Shown piece by piece: positions 18,055 to 27,447 of a stretch of 64,000 nt of DNA. The translations under genes were made by a program, and so were the position numbers. This stretch comes from BPJO01 sp037189665. GTDB taxonomy: Bacteria; Planctomycetota; Phycisphaerae; Tepidisphaerales; Tepidisphaeraceae. Within the stretch, counting starts at the first letter, position 1. Each line of letters starts with the position of its first letter. A model generated the notes under the pieces. That model did no database searches. It was not told where the DNA came from and saw only the letters and a list, made by a program, of their open reading frames with translations. Location: the NCBI GenBank assembly GCA_037189665.1, contig JBBCIV010000029.1:1-64000 (forward strand), written 5' to 3'.

Positions 18055-20792
18055 TTACCTGCTCCCTTGTCGTCCGCCTGCACGACGGTCAGCCAGACAA
18101 GGCCGCCGTTGCTGGTCGTGCGAAGTGTGACAGGTTGCTGGCCAATCGTCACGCGCGCTTCCGAAAAATGTCCTCCGCGCTCCGGCTTAAGCGTCACCGG
18201 GTCCCCTTCCACTCCCTGTACCTCCACCGCCGCCTCGTACGGTCGCGTGCAGAGCTTGATGACGTACGTGCCCGGCGACGCCTTGAAGCGAAATTGCGTG
18301 TTCGCCGGCGCGCCGATGGAGTCCTCCGTCAACGGATGCTGATAATACTGCTGCCGCCCTTCCTTCAGGCCTGGCCCGATGAATCCGTAGCCCTTCTGCT
18401 CATCATACGTGTCTGCCGCCCCCACACACGTAAACGGGCGGAGGTCGCCGATCAGCTTGACCGGCGCCACCGCCGGCTTGCCGAACTTAAACAGGTACGC
18501 CGTCAATGCACGATCGCGATCGGCCTGCTGCGCGAGCGCCTGCTCGTGCCGATCCGCCTCTGCCTTCAGCGACGCGACGACGGCCGGATCTTCAAACGCG
18601 CGGATGTAGATCGGAAACTCGCTCAGCGCGATCGGCCCCTGCTTCTCAACTTTGCTCTTGCCGCCGAACGCGTCGGCGATCTCGCAATGTCCGACGTTCA
18701 ATCCCAACTCCGCCGATCCGGTGACGGCCCACGCCGTTACCAGGATGCGATCGCCCTGTTCCCACAGATAAACCCGGGCGTTGTCGGCTGCGGGCAACCG
18801 TCGTGCGGGGCCTTTGAAGCCTTCCAGTTCGCGGATGGCAGTCGCGTAGGTGAACCACGCGGGCTTCAGCGAACGATCCGCTTCGCGAACGATGCCGGTC
18901 GCGCCAGTCTGGAACGTACCACGACCCTGATCCTGATACACGAGCACCTCGTCCACGCCTGCCGCCAGCGCGGTGAGCATGCCGCGAGGCATCCAAGCGG
19001 CCTGAAGCCGCTCCTCGACGTCCATGCTATCGTGGCCGGCGGCGCTCACGCGGATGGGCATCGTCGGCTTGTGCTGGTTGCGCCACGCCACCGCCATGCG
19101 CAGGTCAGCCTCAACGGTGCGGTCGTAGTCAATCCCTTCGTGGTGATGGGAGATGTCGTACTCCGTCGCCAATTCGGGCGCCACGCGATAGGAGAAGTAG
19201 TGGCCGCTCAATACATCGACGAAATCCAGCGGCGCCCTGCCATCGGGATAGGCGTGCGTGCGCAACGTCTCCAGCAGCCGCACCTCGAAGTGCGACCATC
19301 CGCCGTTCAACACCTTCACCGTCGGGTCGGCTCGCTTGGCGGCCTCGGCGCCGATGCGGAACAGGTTGTAATAGTCTTCGAGCGATCCTTTCCAACTCGT
19401 CTTTCGCGTGTTGTCGGTGTTGGGCTCGTTCCACAGTTCGACTTCCTCCAACAATCCCAGTCCCGACCGCTTGTCGGCCGTCAGCAGAGCGTCGGCCGGG
19501 TGTTGGCGCTTGCCGTAGCGAGCGACGGTTTGGAAGACGAACTCACCAAAGCGGTTCGGATCGGTCGGTGGATACAGGCTGGCGGCGTCTTTCTTGGTTC
19601 GCGCTTCGTCGCTCTGCAGGTATTCCGGCGTGCGGAGTAGCACCGGCACGACGCCCATGCCCGCGGCCGAGTACGCCTGGAAGATCGCATCGCCAGCATT
19701 GCCATCGAACTTGTACACATCGGCCGCGTTCGACACGTTCGGCCAGCGCAGTTCGAACCGCGCCTTCTTCGCCCCCGCCAACCGAAGCGCCTCGGCATTG
19801 GCAGGATCGGAAACGTTCACGCCAAATCGCGGCATCGACGGCGTGATCGGTTCCTGCGCCACGTAGACGTGCCGGTGAAACAACTGCGTGACGTCCCCCG
19901 CCTTCACGCGAACCGAAACAAGATATGATCCCGCTTCCAGCGGCTTCGCATCCTGAATGCTGAACGTCGCCGATTCCCCGGCAGCGATCGGCGCGGCGTC
20001 GGCGCCAAGCGTGCCCGACGCGATCGTCGAGCCCACCTGCGGAAATTCGAATGTCCGCTCATCGATCCCGCCGTAGATCTGCACGTTGGCGGGAAATCGG
20101 AAGAACGGCACGAGTGCCTCATCGTGGTGCAACCGCAGCCGGATGAACCGCGCCTCGAAAGGCTCCGGCACCTCTACCTCCACTCGACCAAAGCCCTTGG
20201 TGAACCGATCGATGCCCTGCAGGCCCGGCACCGGCGTGTAATTCGTGCCGTCGAGGCTTGCCGCAACGTCGATTTTACCCGTCTTATCCGGCTGCCGTAC
20301 CATGTCGGCCGAGAGGTGGACGACACGAATGGGCTTGCCGAGATCGATATAACCAAACGCCTCGGTCCACTGGTCGCGGTTATAGTAGATGGTGCCGAAC
20401 TCGGTCCAGTTATGGCCGTCCGTCAACGCGTTGATCCCCGTCTGCCGGCCGTTGGTGATGCCCCAGACTTCGTTCCGCTCGACGACCAGTTCGCCCTTAC
20501 CTTCGGCCCAGCTCTTCACGCCCAGCGCCACGTTCGCACCGTAAAGGGGATGTGGTTCCGGCTTGTCATAGAACGACGAATCCCGCTGGACGAGGTACTC
20601 GACCTTGGCGGCGATCGCCTGACCTGACGTATTGCTCACCGAGATCGGCACGTTGAGCGATGCGCCCGCGCTGGCCGACACGTCCTCCAGGTTCACCGAA
20701 ACCGGAATCGGCGTCCCTTCTTCGCCGACCGCCAACTTCATCGAAAGGGCCAACACCGCTAACAACGACGATCGAAACGCTAGATGATGCAC
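18051..20792 (-). CDS. Secreted GH-A-like protein with apparent loss of the catalytic nucleophile
   Basis: 913 residues from a GTG at 20792, chosen because GGAAGG precedes it and it exposes a signal peptide (SSLLAVLALSMKLAVG). Domains: a discoidin-like galactose-binding fold (about 30-280), a TIM barrel (about 330-650) and a C-terminal sandwich with YDEQKGYGF like rhamnogalacturonan-acetylesterase N-domains. It is a paralogue of the protein at 27448-30693. The acid/base Glu456 is kept in ELWNEPN. The nucleophile motif, TETGYD in the paralogue, reads SAAGHD here, with Ala584 in place of Glu. It may be a binding protein or a pseudo-enzyme. Followed by the coupled CBM9-esterase gene. Confidence 0.82.
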   Translation of the reverse strand: MHHLAFRSSLLAVLALSMKLAVGEEGTPIPVSVNLEDVSASAGASLNVPISVSNTSGQAIAAKVEYLVQRDSSFYDKPEPHPLYGANVALGVKSWAEGKGELVVERNEVWGITNGRQTGINALTDGHNWTEFGTIYYNRDQWTEAFGYIDLGKPIRVVHLSADMVRQPDKTGKIDVAASLDGTNYTPVPGLQGIDRFTKGFGRVEVEVPEPFEARFIRLRLHHDEALVPFFRFPANVQIYGGIDERTFEFPQVGSTIASGTLGADAAPIAAGESATFSIQDAKPLEAGSYLVSVRVKAGDVTQLFHRHVYVAQEPITPSMPRFGVNVSDPANAEALRLAGAKKARFELRWPNVSNAADVYKFDGNAGDAIFQAYSAAGMGVVPVLLRTPEYLQSDEARTKKDAASLYPPTDPNRFGEFVFQTVARYGKRQHPADALLTADKRSGLGLLEEVELWNEPNTDNTRKTSWKGSLEDYYNLFRIGAEAAKRADPTVKVLNGGWSHFEVRLLETLRTHAYPDGRAPLDFVDVLSGHYFSYRVAPELATEYDISHHHEGIDYDRTVEADLRMAVAWRNQHKPTMPIRVSAAGHDSMDVEERLQAAWMPRGMLTALAAGVDEVLVYQDQGRGTFQTGATGIVREADRSLKPAWFTYATAIRELEGFKGPARRLPAADNARVYLWEQGDRILVTAWAVTGSAELGLNVGHCEIADAFGGKSKVEKQGPIALSEFPIYIRAFEDPAVVASLKAEADRHEQALAQQADRDRALTAYLFKFGKPAVAPVKLIGDLRPFTCVGAADTYDEQKGYGFIGPGLKEGRQQYYQHPLTEDSIGAPANTQFRFKASPGTYVIKLCTRPYEAAVEVQGVEGDPVTLKPERGGHFSEARVTIGQQPVTLRTTSNGGLVWLTVVQADDKGAGK

Positions 20793-20823
20793 GTCAAACC
20801 TTCCTTGTACCAGCGTATGAAAT

Positions 20824-22362
20824 CTATCCGTTACGGGCACTACACCGTCGACGCACGAACAGTGCCACCCCGGCAGGCACCAGTAACGCACCGATGGCTG
20901 GCTCTGGCACCATCGTCAACTCGATCGCGTTGATATTCGCGAAATTGCTCGTCGCCGAGGGGGCCACCAGCAACGTGAACTGTCCCGATGCGTCGGCGAT
21001 GATGCTCTCGAAAATGGCAAAACTGGTAATGTTATTCGTCGCGTTCAGTTCCAGAAACTGATCGCCATTGGCATCGGTCACGGTGTATCGGCCGGTTCGG
21101 CTGTTTGCGGTGTCGGAGGCAAAAATCGAAAGTTGATACTCCGCGCCGGGCGTCAGGCCCTTGAACAGCAGCGACCCCATCACCGTGCGATTCGACGACC
21201 ATCCGTCGGACGCGATGAGCGGGTCGTAGACCGAACCATCGGTTACGCCCGCCGTCACCCGTCCGTAGAACGGCGTTTTGAGCTCGACGGTAACGGTGGT
21301 GTTCACGCCCTCGGTTGTCCTGGCATAGGGCACGATCGGGCCGACCGATGCGTTTTCCTTGTAGATCGCGTTGCAGTTCCACACGCGGCCCTGCGAATCG
21401 GTGGTGAACCCCTGCGCGTTGACCGGCAGCGCCCCGCCGACGCCGTTCACGTGCTCGCCGAAATCGAAGAGGAGCTTCTCGCCGGTCGCCAGTTGGTGCG
21501 GCGTGTTCGTCTGTCCCAAAAGCCAGTCGTACATCGCGGCCTCGGCGTACGCCCGCCCCCACGTCGCCGATGTGTGGCCGCCACTCTTGTATTCCGTATA
21601 GCGTTGGTTGTTCTCGGCGTAGAACGTGCTGCCGTCCGAGTAATACGGTGCGCCCGTGTTGTAGTACGGGTTCGAGACATTGTTATCCAGCGGAAAGGTC
21701 AGCCCTGGCTTGCCGGACGGATAGGCTGGGTTGGTCTTGTCGGCGGCGCGGATGGCGTTGACAGTATTGCGGTTGGTATTCAGAAATTGATCATCGCGGG
21801 CCGCGTAGCTCCAGATCGGCTTGCCGACCAGCCAACTCGGGTTGACATACCCACCCGATGCCACGATCGGCACCGCCGCCGCAAAGACGTCGCGGTACTG
21901 CCCGATCGCCGTCCAGCTTCCGCCCCCGCCGTACGACAAGCCGGTGACGTACATCCGGCTCTCGTCAATGCTGTAGGTGTCGGTGATCTGCGACACCATC
22001 TTCATCGCCGGCACGATCTGCCCCGACTGCCACGCCGACCCGCCGCTCTGCGGCGCGAACAGGAAGAATTGCCGGCTTTTCGCCGCCGCCAGCAGGTTGT
22101 TGATATTGCCGTTGACCTGGCTGGTGTTATTCGATCCCGCCTCGCCCGCGCCATGGAGAAACATCACCAGTGGGTAAGATTTCGTTGGATCGTAATTATT
22201 CGGAACGTACAGCCGCCCCGGCATGCTGAGGACGGAGGTATTCGACCCGTCCACGTGATAATAATTGAATACCTGAAAATCGGCCGGATTCGCCGCGAAG
22301 GCTTCGAACGCGCAGCCGGCCATCACCGTGGCGGCGACGATCCAACTTTTCCTCGCATCCAT
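20824..22362 (-). CDS. PEP-CTERM-anchored serine esterase
   Basis: 512 residues. A signal peptide (SWIVAATVMAGCAFEAFA) leads into an alpha/beta-hydrolase of the PHB-depolymerase-like esterase type: PLVMFLHGAGEAG (64-76), Ser143 in GLSYGGGG, an Asp near 190 and His263 in SGGHTS. A second beta-sandwich domain (about 290-480) follows, then a PEP-CTERM tail: VPEP motif, hydrophobic helix and RRR. That tail targets proteins for exosortase processing and surface display. The ATG at 22362 has GGGAGAGAG upstream. It is paralogous to the esterase at 25877-27424 and sits 31 bases before the nucleophile-less glycosidase. Confidence 0.87.
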   Translation of the reverse strand: MDARKSWIVAATVMAGCAFEAFAANPADFQVFNYYHVDGSNTSVLSMPGRLYVPNNYDPTKSYPLVMFLHGAGEAGSNNTSQVNGNINNLLAAAKSRQFFLFAPQSGGSAWQSGQIVPAMKMVSQITDTYSIDESRMYVTGLSYGGGGSWTAIGQYRDVFAAAVPIVASGGYVNPSWLVGKPIWSYAARDDQFLNTNRNTVNAIRAADKTNPAYPSGKPGLTFPLDNNVSNPYYNTGAPYYSDGSTFYAENNQRYTEYKSGGHTSATWGRAYAEAAMYDWLLGQTNTPHQLATGEKLLFDFGEHVNGVGGALPVNAQGFTTDSQGRVWNCNAIYKENASVGPIVPYARTTEGVNTTVTVELKTPFYGRVTAGVTDGSVYDPLIASDGWSSNRTVMGSLLFKGLTPGAEYQLSIFASDTANSRTGRYTVTDANGDQFLELNATNNITSFAIFESIIADASGQFTLLVAPSATSNFANINAIELTMVPEPAIGALLVPAGVALFVRRRCSARNG

Positions 22363-22411
22363 CGCTCTCTCCCATCTGCTAGAACACAAAAACGGACGCA
22401 ACGCCAGCAAT

Positions 22412-22443
22412 GCTCCGGGCGGACGATTAAGCCCGCCCGGAGC
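22412..22443. terminator. GC-rich stem-loop between two PEP-CTERM genes
   Basis: Perfect 11-base arms GCTCCGGGCGG (22412-22422) and CCGCCCGGAGC (22433-22443) enclose a 10-base loop. It lies between the stop of the autotransporter-type gene and the start of the esterase. No T-run follows on the minus strand, so it may be an attenuating or mRNA-stabilising hairpin rather than a full terminator. Confidence 0.5.
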
Positions 22444-22460
22444 GCGGAGGAATCGTGCCC

Positions 22461-24791
22461 CTAGCGTTTCCTTCGCAGGAAACCGAACGCCGCCATGCCC
22501 AGCATGGTGAGGGTAGCCGGCTCAGGAATGACTTGGATCAGGCCGTTTCCCATGAAATACTGATCCAGCGCCGCGCTCGACGTGATGTTCAGGCTCGCGT
22601 ACTCCGGCGTGCTTCCGTATAGCGCGCTGGCCGCCTGCGAACCGTAATAACCCGGTCCGAACGACTCGCCGCCAACGATCAACGCCATGACGGTTTCGAT
22701 GCCGGCAACGATGCTCAGCCTTCCGTTCACCGAACCGTTGTCCACCAGCGTCAGCGTCTTCGCATCGTTGATGAAATCGATGGTGTCACCGGTGTCCGCT
22801 CCAGCGAAGACAAGGTCAAGTACCGCGCCGCCGTGAACGAACACGTCGCCGTTGCCGATGCTGGAATTCCCCGCGACCGTGCCGTCGCCGACCTTCAGCG
22901 CGCCAGCGCCGACATGTGTGTCACCGGTGATTGAGTTAGTACCTGCCAGTACCAGAATACCAGACCCTGTCTTGGTCAGCCCGCCCGTGCCAGTGAGCGC
23001 CGAGCCAATCGTGTTGCCCGAAACGCCGCCTTGATTGGAGTGTAAGCCGTTCCAGATGACCGCCTCGGCGCTTCCGAAGTTGATCGTTCCGGCGGCGGGA
23101 TCGCCGACGACGCCGATGCTTCCGTTAGTCAACGAACCGTACGCGCCGCCAGTGAACATCAGGCCACCACTCTTGATGGTAAGCGTGCGGCCCGCTCCAA
23201 TGTTGGTGGGGGTTGCGCCGGTAGCAGTATGCTGGAGCGAATTAACGGAAATGTCACCGATCACCGCCAAACTCAAATTGCCGTTTCCACGGTAATTGCT
23301 GTCCGCAGCGGATGCGATCGTATTTACGAATTCGTTGGCAGCCAGCGCCCTCAACCCAACCTGGCCACCATCGACAACTGTTGAATCGTAGGTCGCAAAC
23401 CCGTTCATGCCGTAGCCACTTACGTTGCCAAAAGCGATCCACGGAACAATGCCCACGGTAGGTGTGCCCGCAGTGCCGGTTCCCGGATTGCCGCCAACCT
23501 CGCTCTTCATGAACGACGCCGGCGCGGTGCCGATAATCATTTGAGGAGGTTGCGAGGTACTAGAACTAACTTTGTATTGCAACGTCGCTCCGGCGCCACG
23601 TTCCAGGTTGGTTGCCGTGATCCGCTGCGGCGTGTTGGCATGAGAAGCAAGGGAAATAAACGAGTTACCGCTGTTAAGCCGAACGACCGCAATGGTCTCC
23701 GCCTGCCACTGCCCCTCATTGTCATTAATCGCTTGCCCGCCATAGATCAGCGAACCGCCGTTGAAAGTAAGCTTGTTGCTGGTCAGGCGTTGCCCTGGTC
23801 GGTATGCCTGCGCAGTTCCGCTGCTGACCCATATCGACCCTCCGCCATTGCCCGTGTTACCAGGCGTTTGAACCTCACCGTAGAACGGCAGGTTGTTTGT
23901 GCCCAGCCCGACAAAGTGGCCGTTCACCTCGATCTCCGACGCATTGGCGAGCGATCCGTTAATCAATCCCAGGCTCGCAGAGACACTTCCGTTGACCCTG
24001 CTGTTGAGAACGATTTTTCCGGTAAAGCTCTTGGGTGGAATCGGCGCGCTCGGATTGGCGGCCGGTGTCGGAGTGCCGGAAATTTCCAGGCGATTGCGGT
24101 CGTTGACCGTGATCGTGCCGCTGCCGATCAAATCGGTGTTTGGGCCAAATGTGACAGTAGACTGGTTCGCACCCGGGTTATTGCCGAGCACGCCGAATCC
24201 ACCTGAAATGGTGATATTGTTGCTGCCTGCATTGAAGCTCGAGCCGGTAAAGCTGAGCTGTTGCCGGTTGGTATTGTTGAGCGACGCGGTCGGCCCCATG
24301 TCGATGTTCAAATTGGAATTGAGCACAACGGGGGTGGAAATGGTGTTGGTCGGCGTGCCGGTGACGCCAACCGCGATCGACGCCGGCGCGGCGCCGTTGT
24401 CAATGGTAAGCACGTACGCCGGATCGGGCGGGAGTTCGGGTGGCCCGACCTGCCCGGGAAAGTTTCCGATAAGCACGGGGTAGCTGGTCCCGCTCGCCGC
24501 GGCATCGCCGATCGCGAGCGATCCGATCGTAATGTCCTGGCGAAGGTAGACCGCATGCACCGCGCCAGCGCCAGCGACGACGTTTGTATTAATGTTGGCC
24601 ACATCGCCAACTGCATTGGGAAAATCCACCCCGCCGACCCAATTGGCAGGGTTGTTCCAGTTGTATCCGCCGGCGGCGGTCTGGTTCCAGTCATAGGTTG
24701 TCGCCATCGCCGTGGTGCTTGTGGCACTCAGCGTCGCCATTACCGCAATTTTCAATAGGTCCGACCTGACCATCTTATTCGTGGACTTCAT
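22461..24791 (-). CDS. PEP-CTERM protein with autotransporter-associated beta-strand repeats
   Basis: 776 residues from the second of two tandem ATGs (24794/24791); AGGAGG is better spaced for 24791. A signal peptide (LLKIAVMATLSATSTTAMA) precedes a long Asn/Gly/Thr-rich solenoid. It opens with the YDWNQTAAGGYNWNNPANW pattern that starts many planctomycete beta-strand-repeat proteins. A repeat of the autotransporter-associated type (LTKTGSGILVLAGTNSITGDT) is at about residues 635-660. It ends in a VIPEPATLTMLG helix and RRKR, a PEP-CTERM signal. A surface structural or adhesive role beside glycosidases is likely; no catalytic residues are seen. Confidence 0.83.
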   Translation of the reverse strand: MKSTNKMVRSDLLKIAVMATLSATSTTAMATTYDWNQTAAGGYNWNNPANWVGGVDFPNAVGDVANINTNVVAGAGAVHAVYLRQDITIGSLAIGDAAASGTSYPVLIGNFPGQVGPPELPPDPAYVLTIDNGAAPASIAVGVTGTPTNTISTPVVLNSNLNIDMGPTASLNNTNRQQLSFTGSSFNAGSNNITISGGFGVLGNNPGANQSTVTFGPNTDLIGSGTITVNDRNRLEISGTPTPAANPSAPIPPKSFTGKIVLNSRVNGSVSASLGLINGSLANASEIEVNGHFVGLGTNNLPFYGEVQTPGNTGNGGGSIWVSSGTAQAYRPGQRLTSNKLTFNGGSLIYGGQAINDNEGQWQAETIAVVRLNSGNSFISLASHANTPQRITATNLERGAGATLQYKVSSSTSQPPQMIIGTAPASFMKSEVGGNPGTGTAGTPTVGIVPWIAFGNVSGYGMNGFATYDSTVVDGGQVGLRALAANEFVNTIASAADSNYRGNGNLSLAVIGDISVNSLQHTATGATPTNIGAGRTLTIKSGGLMFTGGAYGSLTNGSIGVVGDPAAGTINFGSAEAVIWNGLHSNQGGVSGNTIGSALTGTGGLTKTGSGILVLAGTNSITGDTHVGAGALKVGDGTVAGNSSIGNGDVFVHGGAVLDLVFAGADTGDTIDFINDAKTLTLVDNGSVNGRLSIVAGIETVMALIVGGESFGPGYYGSQAASALYGSTPEYASLNITSSAALDQYFMGNGLIQVIPEPATLTMLGMAAFGFLRRKR

Positions 24792-24902
24792 CATTCCTCC
24801 TCTAGACGTATTAATCTCCCCCACACCACACACTCTCCAGTTCACCGCGAAACGAAATGTCTTCCCATATACTTCAGGCTTGTCTGCTTCTCCTCCTCTC
24901 CT

Positions 24903-25880
24903 TCATTTACCGATCCGCGCGACCGAGTCGCGCTCGATCAGGGCGCTTTGCAAGATCACGTTCTCGGTTTTGGCGCCGGGGCTCTGCATCTGCCGTAGCA
25001 ACAGTTCGACGGCCTCGCGGGCAAGCTTGTCGAGAGGCTGGCAGAGCGTGGTCAGCGGAGTGGTGACGAACTGCGATACCCGCGCCGACTCCATTCCCAG
25101 CAGCGACATCTGCCGCGGCACGTCGAGCCGCAGCACTTCGCGCAGGATGAAGAATGCCTCCAGGCCGATGTCTTCGCCGGCCACAAAGATCGCGGTCGGG
25201 TTGGCCGTCGCCATCATCCGGCGCAATACGCCGTAGAGCGGCTGGTGATCGGTCGATAGAATCGCTTCCGGGCCAACGTTGATCTCACGCTTCTTCAGCG
25301 TTTTGGTAAATCCTTCGATGCGCTGCTGCGAGCCCCAGTTGCCCCGCTCTTCGCAGATCATCGCGATCCGGCGATGGCCGCGTTCGATGAAGTATTCTGC
25401 CGCCTTGGCGCCCTGCTGGTAGTGATCGGTAACGACGGAAGAAAAACCTTCCGCGTCGTTGCGATTGATGACCACCGTCGGCACACCCGAGAGGTCGCGA
25501 AGTTGATCGAGTGTGGCGTCGTCCCACGTCAGCGCCAGGACCCCATCGAGGGGCCGATCGCGCAGGTGCTCGACGTTTCCGTCGGCCACCAGTTCGATGA
25601 CAACACGGCGGCTCGACAACACGCGGACCAGCTGGCTTACGAGGCTGGAAACGAATCCACCCTGCGAGACTTCGAGATTCCGATCGATCACGATCGCGAC
25701 GCACAACTGCACCGCCGACAACGTCGGGGCAAAGCCTGACGCACGGGCGGCCGACAGCACGCGGTGGCGGGTGGACTGGCCGACACCATCGCGGCCGTTC
25801 AGCACTCGGCTGACAGTGCTGGGCGATACGCCCACCTGCACCGCAAGGTGATTGACCGAGAACGGATCCGTCTTCTTCAT
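24903..25880 (-). CDS. LacI-family transcriptional regulator
   Basis: 325 residues. An N-terminal helix-turn-helix (SVNHLAVQVGVSPSTVSRVLNGRDGV, about 8-33) is followed by a periplasmic-binding-protein-like effector domain (about 60-320) with TDHYQQGAKAAEYFIERGHRRIAMI and a late LTTLCQPLDKLAREAVELL. It should repress neighbouring glycan genes until a sugar binds. Its ATG overlaps the stop of the upstream PEP-CTERM esterase (ATGA), so the regulator is translated from within the operon it probably controls. Confidence 0.92.
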   Translation of the reverse strand: MKKTDPFSVNHLAVQVGVSPSTVSRVLNGRDGVGQSTRHRVLSAARASGFAPTLSAVQLCVAIVIDRNLEVSQGGFVSSLVSQLVRVLSSRRVVIELVADGNVEHLRDRPLDGVLALTWDDATLDQLRDLSGVPTVVINRNDAEGFSSVVTDHYQQGAKAAEYFIERGHRRIAMICEERGNWGSQQRIEGFTKTLKKREINVGPEAILSTDHQPLYGVLRRMMATANPTAIFVAGEDIGLEAFFILREVLRLDVPRQMSLLGMESARVSQFVTTPLTTLCQPLDKLAREAVELLLRQMQSPGAKTENVILQSALIERDSVARIGK

Positions 25881-27424
25881 CGCGTCGCTCCACGTCGCTG
25901 CCGCGACAGCAGCCCGGCGCCGATCATCGCCAGCATGCCAAGCGATGCAGGTTCTGGTAGGGCCGTCAGTTCCAAAACGTTGAGATGGGCATATCGACTG
26001 GTGCCCGGCGCGACAGTGATGTTCAGCGTCAGTCTGCCGGTGGTGTCGGCGACGAGATGCTCAAAGACGGCGGTACGGTCGAGATTGTTTGCCACATCGA
26101 GGTCGCGCCATTCATCGCCGACCGTATAGCGCGTGATGTAGCCGCGGCCGCCATCGTTGCCGTCGCGAGAAGCGAAGAGCACAAGCCGATACGCCTCGCC
26201 GGGGACAAGTCCGCCGATCTCGATTTCCGCAGGGTTGGCGAGCGTGGCGGCATTGCCCGCCGTGCTACCGAGGCTCCAGCCGTCGAGCACCACGCTCGGG
26301 TCATACAAAGCCCCCGCTCCATCACCTGCGTTGGTAAACCGCCCTGCGAATTTCTTGACGATATTGAGTTCGACCGTCGTGCGCAGCCCGGTCGAATCCA
26401 TCGCGAACGGGACCGCCGTCCCAAAGGTCGTCTCCGACTGATAGGCGCCCGAATTCCACTGCCTGCCCTGTTCGTCGGCCCACGTCGCCACGTGGCTGCC
26501 CAGATCAAACAACGCAGTCTTGCCCGGCGACAGGGATTCCAGCGAAGTTTTGTGCTGGAGCAGCCAGTCGTACATGTTTTGATCGTTATAAGCGGGCGTC
26601 CAACTGTTGTGCCCGCCGGAGGCGTATTCGGTGTAACGGAGGTTGTTTTCCTCGTAGTACGTGGTGCCGGATGCGGTCGTGTAGTACGGGGCACCGGTGT
26701 TGTAATAGGGATTCGACGGGTTGTTGTTCAACCGCCATGACAACGGCGACTTTCCGCCATCAGCGGCACGGATGGCGTTGACCAAAGCACGCGAATTCCC
26801 GCTTGGATTCAGGGTGGTGTCGTTGGCCGCGTGAAACATCCAGATAGGCTTGCCCACCAGCGATCCGATCGTGGCCAATCCGTTGTGCGGCGACGATGCC
26901 CCTGCGTTGGGCAACCCCGTCGCGGTCGGCACGCCGGCGGCGAAGACGTCCTTGTAAGCCAACAGCGCATTCCAAGTTCCGGAACCGCCCATCGACAGGC
27001 CAGTCACGTAGATGCGCTGGGGGTCGATGTTGTGCTCTTTCTGAATCTGCGACAGCACGCGCATCGACGCGTCAACGCTGGACGCATACCAGGCCTGAGC
27101 ATTGACCTGCGGCGCATAAACGAAAAATCCCCTCGCATTCGCCTCCGAGATCAGGCCCGGGATGCTGTTGACCTGGTTGACGCTGTTGTTCGGCATCGAA
27201 CCTTGGCCGTGGTAGAAGACGACCAGCGGATAAGACTTGCTCGGGTCGTACCCCGCGGGCGTATGAAGTCGCCCGTAAAGGGCGACCGATCCGTCGTTAT
27301 TGGGATCATACTCGTAAATCTTTGAAAAAGCGGGAACGGTAGTGTGATGATGCGCGATCGCCGCGCTTGTCATCGATAAAGCGAGCGTCGCATTAAATAG
27401 GATTAGATTCCCGTTATTCCTCAT
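25877..27424 (-). CDS. PEP-CTERM-anchored serine esterase (paralogue)
   Basis: 515 residues from the ATG at 27424, which has GAGAGGAGG upstream; a TTG 27 bases earlier is rejected. Signal peptide to about residue 25, then an esterase domain with PLVVFYHGQG (66-75), Ser144 in GLSMGGSG, an Asp in HAANDTT and a His in ASGGHNSW, so the triad looks complete. A second sandwich domain and a PEP-CTERM tail (LPEPASLGML and RQRR) follow. It shares order and motifs with the esterase at 20824-22362, including the NPYYNTGAPYY stretch. It sits 23 bases after the glycosidase stop and overlaps the lacI-type gene. Confidence 0.88.
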   Translation of the reverse strand: MRNNGNLILFNATLALSMTSAAIAHHHTTVPAFSKIYEYDPNNDGSVALYGRLHTPAGYDPSKSYPLVVFYHGQGSMPNNSVNQVNSIPGLISEANARGFFVYAPQVNAQAWYASSVDASMRVLSQIQKEHNIDPQRIYVTGLSMGGSGTWNALLAYKDVFAAGVPTATGLPNAGASSPHNGLATIGSLVGKPIWMFHAANDTTLNPSGNSRALVNAIRAADGGKSPLSWRLNNNPSNPYYNTGAPYYTTASGTTYYEENNLRYTEYASGGHNSWTPAYNDQNMYDWLLQHKTSLESLSPGKTALFDLGSHVATWADEQGRQWNSGAYQSETTFGTAVPFAMDSTGLRTTVELNIVKKFAGRFTNAGDGAGALYDPSVVLDGWSLGSTAGNAATLANPAEIEIGGLVPGEAYRLVLFASRDGNDGGRGYITRYTVGDEWRDLDVANNLDRTAVFEHLVADTTGRLTLNITVAPGTSRYAHLNVLELTALPEPASLGMLAMIGAGLLSRQRRGATR

Positions 27425-27447
27425 AGCACAGCCTCCTCTCTCCTCGA

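Noticed and set aside
17940..19640. 566-codon rightward frame opposite the glycosidase and CBM9-esterase genes
   Set aside because: Composition of a shadow frame; the opposite strand encodes recognised proteins through the whole interval.
22412..22443. Strong hairpin considered as a rho-independent terminator
   Set aside because: No T-run follows on the transcribed strand, so it is listed only as a stem-loop with moderate confidence.
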